A DNA stretch of 64,000 nucleotides from Endomychus coccineus (Eukaryota > Arthropoda > Insecta > Coleoptera > Endomychidae), in the NCBI GenBank assembly GCA_958510875.1, contig OY294067.1, positions 275,696,742 to 275,760,741 of the forward strand, in the 5' to 3' direction. How positions within the stretch are numbered: the stretch's first letter is position 1; each line of letters starts with the position of its first letter. Below are positions 33,622 to 45,659 of this stretch, in pieces. The translations under genes and the position numbers were made by a program. The notes under the pieces are model-generated. The model was not told the origin of the DNA. It was given only the letters and a program-made list of their open reading frames with translations, and searched no databases.

Positions 33622-34230
33622 GAGCTATAGCAAACTCTCACCTGCTGGTGTTACCTGTTTTATCAGGACCGTCGACAAGTAAACGATCGGCTTACGTTCA
33701 AATGGCCTACCACATATGTCCACCACGGCCGTGAATTCGTTCCGACCAGCAATCTGGGATAAGAAGGCACTCAGCCGTGGTTTTTATGGGTAAACGTTAT
33801 GTGGTGCACCGTTTACCTTACGTTTCGCAGAGGCACCTTTTTTCGCCCCGCTCTAGAGACCAAGATCACTTCAAGCGAGAACCTACATAATACAATCGCA
33901 TTAGGTACCGTGCTGGCCGACTATCCTAATCCTTTCGCCAGGTATAGTCCACTCGCCTACCCGTGTTAAACTAAGCTACGTTTACGATCAATCGACGGCC
34001 TCGTTCAAGATTGGCCTTCCGCATCTGTTTATCAAGTCCATGAAGCCGTTCTGACCAGCCCTCGGGGATGAGAAGGCACGGTATCGTGGCTTTACAGGTA
34101 CGTGGTGCCCAGTTCACCGGATCGCAGTGGCAATTGTAAGTTTCGCTCCGAGAGGTTACTTATCTCGAGACACACGTAAAGGGAGTTACAGCCTATTAAT
34201 AGGCGCACGAATAGTTCTCTGTCGGGTGTC
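33622..34230. repeat. GC-richer block with two related subunits
   Basis: GTTCCGACCAGC ... GAGAAGGCAC-type sequence occurs near 33738 and again near 34048, about 310 bp apart. Each is followed by TGGTGC(A/C)C-GTT-type sequence. It is probably a repeat remnant of unknown class; the SINE sits at its left edge. No coding sequence is defensible. Confidence 0.5.
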
Positions 34231-35795
34231 TTATGTACAGGTAACATAACATCAAATATTTCACAGGTATACCATTGAAATTTGCACAACTTAGATGTGT
34301 AACTTTTATTCAACTACCCTCTGTACAACAAAATAATTGTGAAACAATTTTATGGCTTCGCCTAGTAGGTATGTAAGGTGAGTTTATTCATTCCATATAC
34401 TCAAAACACCATTTGTCTTGATTTATGAAACATTCCACCAGTAGGATAGTTCCAAGAATTATACATGAACATAATTTTGATGTATTCCTCACAATAGCAT
34501 TGAGAGTTGACGAGAAAATTGTACTAATAAAGCCCCTATTATTCCGCATTAGATATTCTATATTGTTGATGTGTGCATATTCATGGATTATATGATTTAA
34601 AGCTATCTAAATTATTGCGTTCAGGGATTAAGCTGGGAACAGCCCTTGTGTACATGCTTTACTTACAAATTGAATGTAATCTCCACCATATTGATCCTCA
34701 ATGTAAATTCGTCGATGTTTACTTTTAATTATAGAACAAAAACAAATACCGAACGATATTCACGAAGATGTTTTTAAATAATTATGGGCAGGCTTCTTAA
34801 TGATTACAGATATAAATAGAAGTTTAGATTGTCTTCGTTTCATCCAATTATTTCAGAAAGTCTTGTTGACTGCTTTGATATCTAAATGAAATTTGCATAT
34901 TCCAGATTAATTCGTTCGTCAAAGGTAAATATTATTCTTAATTCTTCAGTTATAATTATAATTCATAGACGTTTCATTTATTACAGCAGAATATTGTTTA
35001 TTTTTATCAGATGTTGCACAATTCATCGAAACACAAACGAAACCAATGCTTTGTGATTATTTATCGAAATCTTTCAGTCATGCTTCGTTGTTGATGATTA
35101 GGCTTGTTTAAAAGTTGAATGTTGATACTTTTGCTAGGGAGAAGTTTTTTCTTCAAGGTTCATTGAACATATCGATTTTCAATTTGATTTTATAGTATTA
35201 CGAAATTTATAAAATAGCGTAATGTATTCCAGTTCTTTGTACCACCACTTTACAGAATTTTAAAATTTCACAAAAATCTCATGTAAATGTAGCGAAAAAC
35301 TTTCAGTGTGCAATGCAAAATGAAATATAAGCACATCTACAATCTACAAAAATATTATCATTAGCATTTTCTCTTAATAGCACGAAAAAAAATATCAGTG
35401 CTATTATTATTGTTATTTTTAATAGGATATCATTGTAATGATCAATCAGTAGATCATATTTAATAGCTTTTGAACAAACAGATGCTTGGCTACATTTCAG
35501 TTTTGACATTTCCAATGACATAAAGGATGTATATAAAGTACTTGTACAAACTCTAAAGAGTGAATCTTTGACTAATTTTAAGACGAAAAGTTGATATTAA
35601 CATGGGTTCGCAACGGCTTCGTTCTCCATAAAAAAATATCATCTCATTTTTTGATTATATTTTCGTTCAATAACATGGCATCTTGACGAAAATCGTGATA
35701 CTGGGAGTATTAATTATGAGAAACTCTAATATTTACTTGGATTTTTGTTTAATTCATGGAGCGCCACATACAGTGTTGTACCTGGATTGAAAAAG
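34231..35795. other. AT-rich spacer, no gene seen
   Basis: Only short AT-rich ORFs; nothing recognised. Confidence 0.5.
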
Positions 35796-36035
35796 CCATA
35801 ACTTTTTTATGTCACACTATTTGTAATTTTTGACTAAACAGACTTATTGTACATTTAATTTTACATACAAAATGTATTCCTAGTATTTTGCGCTGAAAGC
35901 AGCCGTTTTCGAAATTTTGACCTGGAATTTTGTAAACCAGTGACGTCAAGTAATTCAAAAGATTCAAATCAGGTGATCTGGGACGCCAGGCTTGCGGTCC
36001 CACTCTTCCTATCTAACTGTTAGGGTAATTCTCAT
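35796..36035 (-). mobile_element. Tc1/mariner-superfamily DDE transposase 3' fragment
   Basis: The minus strand reads QFLDENYPNS, IGRVGPQAWRPRSPDLN and YLTSLVYKI. The W-x-PRSPDLxxL block holds the third catalytic Asp of insect IS630/Tc1-mariner relatives. The same family context is seen at 45.4 kb and 60.3 kb. One stop interrupts it. Confidence 0.75.
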
Positions 36036-36074
36036 CCAGAAATTGACATGCAACCAAATTTAAGTGCAGTCCAA

Positions 36075-36248
36075 AATGAACAAGATCTAAGAAACAGGAG
36101 ATCTCTCCCTTTTCTATAGATATTTCCAGGTCAATGTTCTTCAGCAATCTCGTCTGTTGTTCTATCACGAGAGATTTCAGATAGGCGGACTAGACGATCT
36201 CAAACTAGACACTCTCTCATTGTCAAGCCCGATACCTTCCTAACATAC
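36075..36248 (+). mobile_element. LINE-A fragment left of a solo LTR
   Basis: It encodes LSLFYRYFQV (compare LSLFYRYFDERC in the 10.9-kb copy) and aligns with 11020-11190. It is interrupted at 36248 by the LTR and continues at 37915. Confidence 0.75.
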
Positions 36249-37914
36249 TGTTATGATTTCATTCCCTACATAACATAAAATGATGAAATTTGAACTTAAC
36301 GAAACATTAAAATTAGAAAAGATTAACAAAATATATGGAATATGGAATTAAAAAAATTATTTAAAGGTAAATTATAGGTAGTATAACATATTAAACAATG
36401 TATAACAAAATAAACCAGAATGTAATATAGAATAAGCAGTGAAAAGGAGAAACATTGAAAGTGGATAAGCGTACAGTGATACGAAAGAGGAAATCATAAT
36501 TAATATGATTCAAAGACTATCAGAAGATAGCACAAACTAGTAAAATAAGTTATAGATTTAAGATAGTATTAAGAAATTTGAGTTCTACAATGTTATAGAA
36601 ATGTTATTTATATTTTATATTATGTATTAGATTTAAGAATTGACAAATGTCAAAATTGACATAAGAATTAGAATAATCAAGTTAATAGGAACCTAATCAT
36701 AGGTTATCTTATATCAAAATATGTGGAAAAATATTGGCAATATCAATTTATATAGCAGAATGCATCATCACTTTAAATAATTTGAAAATCTTCAATAATT
36801 CAAAATTTCAAGAATACTCAATTTTGATTGGTCCATACAAAATTCAATCAACAATTAAAAAGTTCTGTCAGATTCAATAATGGGAATAGCATCCTAGATA
36901 AGGGAAGGAAGTACCTTATTGGTTGAAAATGACATAAACTGGCATCCTTTGGTGAGTCCTATAAAAAGGAAACAGAAAGGGAAGCTAGACGAGTTTGCAT
37001 TTACATCTGAGATTGAAACTATCTCCTGCAGCTCAAGTCTATTTCCATAACCTTAGTTTTTTTGGTAACATCGGAGAACTGAAACAGTCTCTGTAGCTTC
37101 GACAAGTTCATATAACCGAAGCATATAAATTATTCTTACGAAGCAAGTAGTGTTCAAGAGTTATAGTATCAACGTTTAAGGTTTTAATAACCACAGTTTT
37201 TCCAGTAGCATCGTAGAATAGTCAGTCTTCGATAGCAAGTCCAGTTCATTATGAAGAGTTTTATATCTTAAAAGAATAAAACAATCAACAATTTATTATC
37301 AACAGTTCCTGAATTATAAAGAAGAATCAACGTAGTTTACCTGTGTATATGTGTAATAGCAGAGCATTGTTTTTAAAAGTGAATAATCATATAATCAAGA
37401 AGATAGAAAATCATCAGAACATTGCCAACATTCTTTCTCGTATTATTGGATGTAGCTAAAAGTAAGTTTATTTATAATATCCTCATTGTGTTTGTGTCTC
37501 TGAATGTAAAATTGTTATTTGTAAACAAGTATTAATATTGAGTAGTTTTGAGGTTAAACATAGAGAATATAAAATAACAAAGAACTATTTGTCAACATAG
37601 AAATTTAAAAACATAAAGGTAAATTATAAAATCTGTGAACTCGGTACAGGGTCATTAAAATTAAAATATAAACTATTAACATTCATATAAAATACTGTGT
37701 TTAATTCCATATAACATATAATATAAATTCAATTCAAATCAATATATAATCATTCAAATCAAATTAAAAATCGAAATAAAAAGCTAGCCGGAAGAATTAA
37801 ATTAAAATTAGAACTCAAATATAATCACTAAGATTGAATAAACTCATGAGAGTTTAGTTAACAATTGTCACCACAACAAGGGGCAATCTAAACTCAGTAG
37901 AGCTTTTTATAACA
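36249..37914 (+). mobile_element. Solo LTR (about 1.67 kb), ATAC target duplication
   Basis: It begins TGTTAT and ends ATAACA, a perfect 6-bp terminal inversion with TG...CA. ATAC flanks both sides (36245-36248 and 37915-37918). A TATA box lies at 36959-36969 (CTATAAAAAGG). Flanking LINE-A sequence aligns across the insertion with the copy at 11.14-11.21 kb. No internal retrotransposon genes are present, so this is a recombined solo LTR, probably Gypsy or a related class given the short duplication. Confidence 0.75.
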
Positions 37915-38115
37915 ATACATCAATTTTCTATCGAACAGCGGAGATGTGAAACTCTTTCTAGTCACAGTGAGATCTTTCCTTATGGCTATAACCTCCATAA
38001 ATTTGAGAAAAATTAGAATGCCCATCTCCTCTCCAAACATTCCACCGATGGCTCACACGATGTTCTTTGAACGTTTATTTATTTCCTTCTAGTGTGTCAA
38101 AGTAGAAAAAATAAA
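37915..38115 (+). mobile_element. LINE-A 3' end right of the solo LTR
   Basis: CTATCGAACAGC (37928-37939) matches 11179-11190. The following EKNxNAHLLSKHST-type reading matches the 5.6-kb LINE-A end. Confidence 0.7.
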
Positions 38116-39216
38116 TGAATGTAACCATAGTTTCGATAACACAGTAGCTCCTTCAATTAAATTCTAAGAAGTACTAGGTCACTATAAAATATCTAGTTAG
38201 GATAGACGTGTTAGCGAAATTGTAGTAACATTAATTTATTAAACTAATGAAAATTGAACTTTTAATAGTTTTTAACCTATTATAAAACTTAGGATCAACA
38301 AAATTATATTCAACGATGAACATTAATGAGAATAAGAATTATTAAGACAGAATAACTGTCATTACTATAGTGGTAATCATTATTATCGACCAGTATATAT
38401 CCACATTGTATTAGAGTGAGCGATACATATTTTTCATGCACTCAACCTGAAGAATTACCATGTGAAATACCTTTACGCTCCGACAATGAAGTGGAAAATG
38501 TAGGAGAAATTGAAGCCTTTCGCGCCTCAAGTGTTCATCATTTACTTATTGAATTAGGAATTTGCATAAATGTGGATTATCTGTAAGTTCCACTTTGTTG
38601 GCAATAATAGCACCAAATGGCACCCCTAAGTGACAGTTGGTACACGAATTTCAGATATTATTATAGTAAAACTTAAAGACAAGAGCGAAGCAAGAGAAGA
38701 CATGTGCGAGCGTCGCTTCTATAATTGAGTAATAGGAAGAGTAAAGCTGGCGTACAAGTCCTAAATCCATAATTCCTCTCATAAAATGCCTGCGTCGTCT
38801 ATGCTAATGGATCGACATAGCGCCTTGCCTCGCGACCCTCTATAAGATGGAGCCACTTGTCATCTACAGAGTAAACAGCCAACCCGATGTTTGCTTACGA
38901 GAGCGCTATTTGTCAAACATTTTATTTTCTTTCGTAGTTTAGTTGGTGCAGGCATGAAGGGGATGACATATTGGCTCATTTAACGAAAGGCGAGACTTCG
39001 TGTGTACTTTTATCGCTGCAGATTACTTTGTCTACACAACAGATTAAATCAAATATTTTTCACTCCGAATTCGCTGATTTTCGTTTGCCCCGTGCCTCTT
39101 TTAAACTGGAATTGACAGAATGATTCTAGAGCAAATATTTATCATTGCAAACAATTAGCGCTGAACGCTTCCCAGGGCGACAGCCATTCTCGGGACATTT
39201 CGTTATTTATTAGTAT
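38116..39216. other. Spacer, no gene seen
   Basis: No coding domain. 38680-38960 is somewhat GC-richer, without a recognisable motif. Confidence 0.45.
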
Positions 39217-39321
39217 TTGAATGCACATGGTTAGTTACTCAATGTTGTTGTTATGTTTATACCGAGTGAAATAGGTTCATGGTATACCCCTCTTCATACT
39301 TCCTTCATATACGTAGTATAT
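39217..39321 (+). repeat. Direct repeat left of LINE-C (about 105 bp)
   Basis: It matches 41521-41626, with shared TTGAATGCAC, GATACCGAG/TATACCGAG-type blocks and CCCCTCTTCATACTTC. The pair brackets LINE-C exactly. Confidence 0.85.
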
Positions 39322-41520
39322 GTTCTACAAATACACTAAATAATATGCCGACGAGCTTCGAATTTCATCTTGTAACTGGAAAGCTAGTAACAGACATAAT
39401 CCATAAAATAAAATCAAATGCAACTGGTGTGGATGGTATGAATATTGTTGCTCAAGTATTGTTGTTCGTATGTTATACTATTCATTACCCATATAGTTAA
39501 CAGCTGCCTAACAATGAATGAAGTACCCTATATATGGATAAAAGCTATTGTAATGCCGATACCAGATACTAAAATACCAAAAGAAACGCAATAAATTAGG
39601 CCAATTAGTATTCTTCCTACGTGCTCTAAGTTAATGGAAAAAGTTATACATAAACAAATCAGTTTACATCTTTCCGCTCATAATATCTTACCAGCAGTTC
39701 AATCAGGCTTTAGGCAAAACTACTCATGTACTGCTTCACTAAATGTACTGGATGACATACATAGGGCAACAGACACAAAGCAAATTAGCATTTTAGTGCT
39801 GTTAGATTTCAGTAAAGCGTTTGATACTATATCGCACCAACTTCTAATTACACTTCTGCATTACCTCGGATTGAATAATAATTCGGTTTTGTTGCCTAAA
39901 CACTATCTTATTGACAGAAGACAGTGTGTGAAAGTGAATAGCTTAGTGTCACATGAACGTACTATTTTATCTGGTGTTCCTCAGGGCTCCATTTCAGGGC
40001 CATCATTGTTTACAATGTATACCTCACTCCTGTCACTTATTTGTTGATGATACACAAGTTTATCATAGCTTTCAACCGGATCAGATGAAGACTGCAGTAG
40101 AGCAAAGTAATACAGATCTTTTTTCTGTTCAACAATTTGCTACATCTCATTCATTATATCTAAATTCTAATAAATCCAAAGATAACATCTTTGGTAAGCT
40201 AGCATTTATTGATAATCGAGACAAAAGTGAGATCATACTTAAAACTAATGATGCAGAAATTCAAATAGTTCAAGATCCAAAAAATTTGGGGCTGATTATA
40301 GATAACACATTTAGGTATAAAGCTGAAGTTAATAAATATATTAGATATGCTATAACTAGATTGAAGTTGTTATATCTACACAGAAATGTTTTACCTATTA
40401 ATACAAAAAATGCTATGCGAAAGTCTGATCTTGTCTCACTTCAATTTTTGTTCATACGTTTATGCTCCATCCATTGAAACCATCACTATGAATAACATAC
40501 AAAAAATTCAAAATTATTGCTTACGTTACATTTATGGAAAGTATTATAGAATCTCACATAAATCAATTGATACTAAATGGCTAAGCAGGAAAAATCTGTT
40601 TGAGTTGGATGCCCCACTCTTTTCCAGTCTGTTATCCCATCTCGGAGACCAGCATATTTGTATAATAGAATACGGTTTCGGACGAATAAATATACAGTGA
40701 AACCTGGTTAAGTGGGACCTGGATAAGTGAGAAACCTCTATTATTGAGAGTTGCAATGAGGTCCCGGTTCTTTTTCATTAAATTACCTCCGTTAATGGGA
40801 CTTTTTGAACATGGTTAAATGAGATTTGAATTCTAAGACGTTTTCTATGTTAACCTCTATAATTGAGACTCTGTAACTCAATTACTTGTATAAGTGAGAC
40901 AAATTAATCAGGTTTTAACACGTTTTGACATGTTTGTTTACATACATTTCGCGTAGTCTTTCGCGCATGCTTTGTTTGTCAGTACTATCTCACGTTTTGA
41001 CCTAAAAACAAGGGAATAAAAGTGTACAAAATGTCCAAACGTAAATATAAAACGTTATCAGTATCTGAAAAATTAATACTTCTATCAGAATATGATTGAA
41101 ATACGCATTTTTATTAACATTTCCACCTCTAAAAATGGAATAACGGCACATTTCGACCTATGTAAGCGGGAGCCTCTGTAAATGAGACAACTATAATTTT
41201 AAACCTGCTTAATTGGAAAACTAGATTATTGGAAACCCTCAATAATTGGTACATAGGTATGTCTTTATCCCTTGAGATCCCAATTAACCAGGTTTCACAT
41301 TTGAAAGTCAGACATATTTTTACACTCACTACTCCTCTGCATAAGTCTAATAGCTTCAAACGATGTTTTTCATGTCAAATATATAAGTTGTACTTGAACT
41401 TCGCCCTAAGATTACCAATTTAGTTGTTCATATTATAATAATATTCAGTTAATATAATATAGGGATTGTAACAACTATTTTGTGGGAATAAAGATGTATT
41501 ATTATTATTATTATTATTAT
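39322..41520 (+). mobile_element. LINE-C, 5' truncated, RT largely preserved
   Basis: Order of blocks: DIIHKIKSNATGVDG (39395-39440, pre-RT); ORF 39634-40047 with EKVIHKQISLHL, SGFRQNYSCTASL, LVLLDFSKAFDTISH (motif A) and SGVPQGSISGPSLF (motif B); then a frameshift to FVDDTQVYHSF (motif C, here VDD). ORFs to 40477 and 40386-40700 give LGLIIDNTFRY, LILSHFNFCSYVY and the thumb region. A Tigger element interrupts at 40695-41298, after which VRHIFTLTTPLHKSN to a stop near 41423 completes the C-terminus. The 3' UTR ends in (ATT)n at 41498-41520. CR1/Jockey-like. Frameshifts near 40040 and 40420 inactivate it. Confidence 0.9.
40695..41298 (+). mobile_element. Tigger/pogo-like element, internally deleted
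   Basis: The terminal inverted repeats are CAGTGAAACCTGGTTAAG (left) and TTAACCAGGTTTCAC (right). TA precedes the left end; the right terminal bases are eroded. An ATG at 41031 begins MSKRKYKTLSVSEKLILL, the CENP-B-type N-terminal helix-turn-helix of Tigger transposases, but stops after 22 codons. The DDE domain is deleted. Nested within LINE-C. Confidence 0.85.
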
Positions 41521-41626
41521 TTGAATGCACGTGGTAAGTTACTCAATGCTGTTATTATATTGATACCGAGCGTAACAGGTACATGTAACACCCCTCTTCA
41601 TACTTCTTTTATTCACGTAGTATATA
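41521..41626 (+). repeat. Direct repeat right of LINE-C (about 106 bp)
   Basis: Partner of 39217-39321, directly abutting the ATT tail. About a dozen substitutions or indels separate the copies by eye, so the insertion is not recent. Confidence 0.85.
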
Positions 41627-41654
41627 ATGTAACGGAAGTACAAAACTGTCAATA

Positions 41655-41935
41655 AAAAAAAAGTAGAATATGATAGGCAACTGTGATATTGAATCAGCCA
41701 ATATTCTTAATACTCACTTTATAAATATCGACACAACAAAAGACGACATTGACTTGAATTCCTTTTTTCTCTCAAATATTTCTGAATCGGACATAATTAA
41801 AATAATCAACAACTCAAAATCTTCTAACACATGTGGAACTGACGACATATCTTCGAATATTCTGCGGAACTGTAGAAACTATCTAGCAAAACCTTTGATG
41901 TATTATGCACTTGTTATTACATTCTGAGCAATAAC
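41655..41935 (+). mobile_element. LINE fragment (pre-RT linker to RT start)
   Basis: ORF 41670-41927 encodes ANILNTHFINI, IIKIINNSKSSNTCGTDDIS and NILRNCRNYLAKPL. This is the conserved pre-RT region (I-x-S-x-K-S-x-x-C-G-x-D) of CR1/Jockey-type LINEs. It ends just before the mariner. Confidence 0.75.
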
Positions 41936-41972
41936 TTCTTTTTGTTGTGTTGAATCTATAGTTATGTAGATA

Positions 41973-43096
41973 CGAGGGCAAGGGGAAAAGTTCCTGAAGA
42001 ATAAAACAGATAGCGCCTCAATCGAAAATTCCATGTGACATTTGTAATGTAGCATCTTCAACTAGGACGCATTAAGGTTCTCAGACTGATATGTCATTCA
42101 GCTTTGTTTTGACACCCATCGAAACCTCGAAAAAACAAGGAAAAATGTGAATTTCGCGTTTGATTAAACACTACTTCTTGCGTGGGAAAAACAACTTTAT
42201 GGGAACTCTCCTCACCATCGATTGGGAAGATTCAGAAGTGATTCACTGAGTTTCGTTGTGGTAGTATGACGCCGAACGTTCTGGTCGTCCAATTGAGGTT
42301 ACAACCCCAGAAATCGTCGATAAAATCGATGGTATGATATTGGACGATAGGCTAGTTGAAGTGCACGAGATCTCAACCGAACGGGCCTATTAACAACAAG
42401 CGCGACCGTGTAACAACTTCAAAAGAGTCTTTGGAGATGTTCAAGCGCGATAAGAAGAACTTTTTGCGCCGTGTCGTAACCGTGGACGAAACATGGATCC
42501 ATCACAACACATTGGAGACCAAAGATCGGTCGAAACAGTATTGGCGAATCAAAGCCGAAAAAGCCCAAGTCGGTTCATCGGCCAACAAAGTCATGTCGAC
42601 AGTTTATTGGGACGCGGTATCGTCCATAGAGATTACCTTGAAAAGGGCAGAACGATCACCGGCGTACATTATCTAGAGCTTTTGGATAGATTCGAAACCG
42701 ATTTGAAGCGAAAGCGGACGCATTTGGCGATGAGAAAAGTGCTCTTCCACCAGGAAGACACACCGGCGCATATGTATGCAGGTGCAATATCAAAATTGCA
42801 TAACTCCTCATCCACCATATTCTCCAAATTTGGCCCCTGCGATTTTTATCTAATTCCAAACTTGAAAAAATGGTTCGGCGGAAAAAATTTGGCTCCAACG
42901 ATGACGTTATCTCTGGAACAAATGCCTATTTTGAAGAATTGCCGAAATCGTATTATTTGGAAGGGATCGAAAAATCAGAATAACTTTGGACGAAGTGTAT
43001 CTGGCTACAAGGAGATTATGTTGAGAAATAAAATAAGTTTTGACCCAATAAATCATTTCTTGTTTCATTTTTCAGGGACTATTCACGTTGCCCTCG
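41973..43096 (+). mobile_element. Mariner element with both TIR ends, TA flanks
   Basis: The left end CGAGGGCAAGG and the right end GTTGCCCTCG are each flanked by TA (41971-41972, 43097-43098). The 1124-bp length is short for mariner. A deletion near 42380 removes part of the HTH/linker seen at 46.70 kb. ORF 42356-42676 carries VTVDETWIHHNT (first Asp). A frameshift leads to ORF 42493-43101 with DYLEKGRTITGVHY, LFHQEDTPAH and KFGPCDFYLIPN. The second catalytic position reads Glu (HQED) rather than Asp. Inactive copy. Confidence 0.92.
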
Positions 43097-43929
43097 TATA
43101 GTAACAATTGTAAAAGCATTTTACTTTTCGAAAGAACGAAGCGGTGACGAATGAATATATTCTGAGAAATGATTATATTAATCGGAGCTATGACATCTCA
43201 ATTATGTCTCTCGAAATTACAAACAATAACAAGAAAGATAAGGCGTGATCCTTCTATTTTCTCGTTAATCTCCAGATGATGGAAATAGAAGACCTGAAAT
43301 AATAATGTCGAAAGTTGGGAGCTTATCCAATCTTGCTGTTTATTATAGTTAAAAAATAATGTCTTCTGTGAATTGGAACTCCCCCAGCGTTTTGAGGTTA
43401 ACACCTGTGGCAGACAAGCATTATCATTTATATTTATCTTGTAGCCCATTTTGTTTCAGACCTACTATTGGGGTACATATTTTAAGGGGATAAGTATACT
43501 GCATGTTCCAGAAATAAGTTACCATGTCTACAATAAGTTATTACCAGTTTTCGTCAATTTGATTTACGTATTTTGTTGTAATGATCATCGTAAATGCAAT
43601 ATTCAAATTTCTTTATGATCTGTTATTTCGGACTCGTTTATATGTCTAGAACTTCTGTGTTTATTAAAATACATAACCGTCGTTATAGCTTATGGAATGG
43701 ATTCCGCCGGCCATGATTCTAGATTGAAATTTTGTATAATGTGTATTTTAGATATTAAAACACGTTGAAAATCATGCATAAAGTCACATAGAACATTTGA
43801 ACTGTTTTAATATGAAAGATGATGGCTCAGAGAATAAGTATCATGGTTACAATCATAATCTTATATTTTATTACAAGGTATTAATTATTCCAAATCTATA
43901 GTTTTAATAAAAAATAATAGACATGTGAT
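43097..43929. other. Spacer, no gene seen
   Basis: No recognised feature. Confidence 0.45.
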
Positions 43930-44160
43930 ACAAACTTCGTTTTTATTATTACACGGTGGCTTTATCAAGTAATGGTTTCACAAATTATGGTTTATTCCTT
44001 GAATATTAAAATTAAGCTTTAAGAAGGAGGAGATTAGTGAGGTATGTGTACAGTAGGATAACAGTTACTTTCAAATAAATTTAATAATGGAGAATTGGTC
44101 AAATAGTGATATTTCCAATAAGTTCTTACAACCTTTTTCTATTACCTCATAAGTCTTTAA
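43930..44160 (-). mobile_element. Penelope-like element 3' end
   Basis: It is homologous to the 3' UTRs of the 29.35-kb and 31.3-kb copies (ACGGTGGCTTTATCAA, ATTAAAATTAAGCTTT..., GTACAGTAGGATAACAG). No coding part remains. Confidence 0.8.
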
Positions 44161-44189
44161 CATATGGTTCGGAAGTACATACTTGAGTG

Positions 44190-44530
44190 TGATATGTTTG
44201 GGTTTCAGTCGTATACAGACTTCGGTTGACATGAGTTCGTATATTATAAGAAAATTGCTAAGCAGCGAATTCTTGATACATATACATATACTTAAAACAT
44301 TAATGAGTTACAGTTTCGATTATTCGTATTTCTGTTCCTCTCGTCGTGAGCATTTTTAATTGAAATTGGTGCGATTATGACGCTTTGTGCTGATCCAATT
44401 AGTTTCAAAAAATCCTGTTTCAGACATAATACGTCTTCTGATGATGGTCGTGAGACCAAAATGTACGTAAAAATGAAAATAATAAGCATATGTGTTAGTG
44501 TGACCTTTTTCCCAAGGATTTATATAAAGT
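44190..44530 (+). repeat. Repeat R, uninserted copy
   Basis: Same family as 28225-28580. It contains GATACATATACATATACTTA (44274-44293), the intact form of the site into which the 4.0-kb transposon inserted in the neighbouring R copy. Confidence 0.85.
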
Positions 44531-44744
44531 ACAGCGGTTTGCAGACTTGTTTTTCCATGTTCAAAACCCTCATTTTGTTTTGTTAGTACACTCATGAATG
44601 TCTTGAATATGCATATAATCATCAATATTCCAGTTCTATAAACCATAGCAATGAAACTAGAAATAGAGGAGCTTTCAGGAATATAAGCCATTTGCTAAGT
44701 AAATCTCAAAATGGTTCTACATGTCAACCTTTCTAGTTTTATAA

Positions 44745-44800
44745 ACCATAGACCTATTAATTATTATCCTAGGATAATAGGTCTATGCTATAAACCTATC
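44745..44800. repeat. Near-perfect hairpin
   Basis: ATAGACCTATTA ... TAATAGGTCTAT forms a stem around a central CCTAGG. Function unknown. Confidence 0.6.
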
Positions 44801-44894
44801 CTACAATTTGCAATTAGACCTGGCAAATGAATCAAAATCTTGTCTAGAAATTTTTTTTTATAACACATGTTTTCTATAGCACTAAAGATTCGGA

Positions 44895-44931
44895 TTCGAA
44901 AGTGCTAAGCAGTGGATTCATGATACATATA
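44895..44931 (+). repeat. Repeat R left part, at transposon insertion
   Basis: GCTAAGCAGTGGATTCATGA leads to the TA target (44930-44931). The R sequence resumes at 48945. Confidence 0.8.
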
Positions 44932-45284
44932 CAGTGTGTCCACGTTAAGGATTTACCACCCTTGAAACTTTTGTATTTTTTGGCGGATTTTGATGAACTT
45001 TTTTTGTTAGGTTGGTATCCTAAACTAGTGAATAACTTTAGTTTTGGTCTGAAATCATGGCCACCTCCGACCACTTTTAGTGGCTCAAATTTCGGAAAGT
45101 ATTCTTAAGGATTTTTTTTAGAGAAAAACAGATGACGGATTCTTATTTAGGATAACGTTAAACTTACCTGTACCGATTTTCAGTATTCTAAAATACAGGA
45201 TGTCCAAGAAAAGAAAATCTACTTTTATCGACGCTAATACAAATTATTAAACATTTTCGTCGTTAAATTAACAAATGAGTAATT

Positions 45285-45625
45285 TATTAAAAAGTCAAAT
45301 TCCTTATCACATTTCTTAACTGCTGTCGGGTTATACTGTGACAAGCTTCTCTGATGCTATCACAAAATTCTTCTCGGTTCTGAAGTCTTGAAGCATACAC
45401 TTTATTTTTCATTGTCCACTAAAGAAAGAACTCAAGTGGCGTAATGTCTGGAGATCTTGGCGGCCAACGGATAAGGGGACTACTGCGTCCGATCCAACGA
45501 TTATGGAAATTATCATTCAACCACTGTCTCACATTAACAGCGTTAAGGATAGGAGCTCTATCAAGTTGTAAGTATAAATTGTAGTGGTAAACAAGATGAC
45601 GGCCATCAAGTGCATCGGTAATCTC
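45285..45625 (-). pseudogene. DDE catalytic segment of the 4.0-kb transposon
   Basis: DALDGRHLVYHYNLYLQLD, then the third-Asp block and the C-terminal helix region ending RQQLRNVIRNLTF. The frame is open over about 110 codons except one stop after PLEFFL. Part of the element at 44932-48944. Confidence 0.75.
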
Positions 45626-45659
45626 ATTTCGTAAGAATGTTTTTTCTTTAGTCTTGTTT

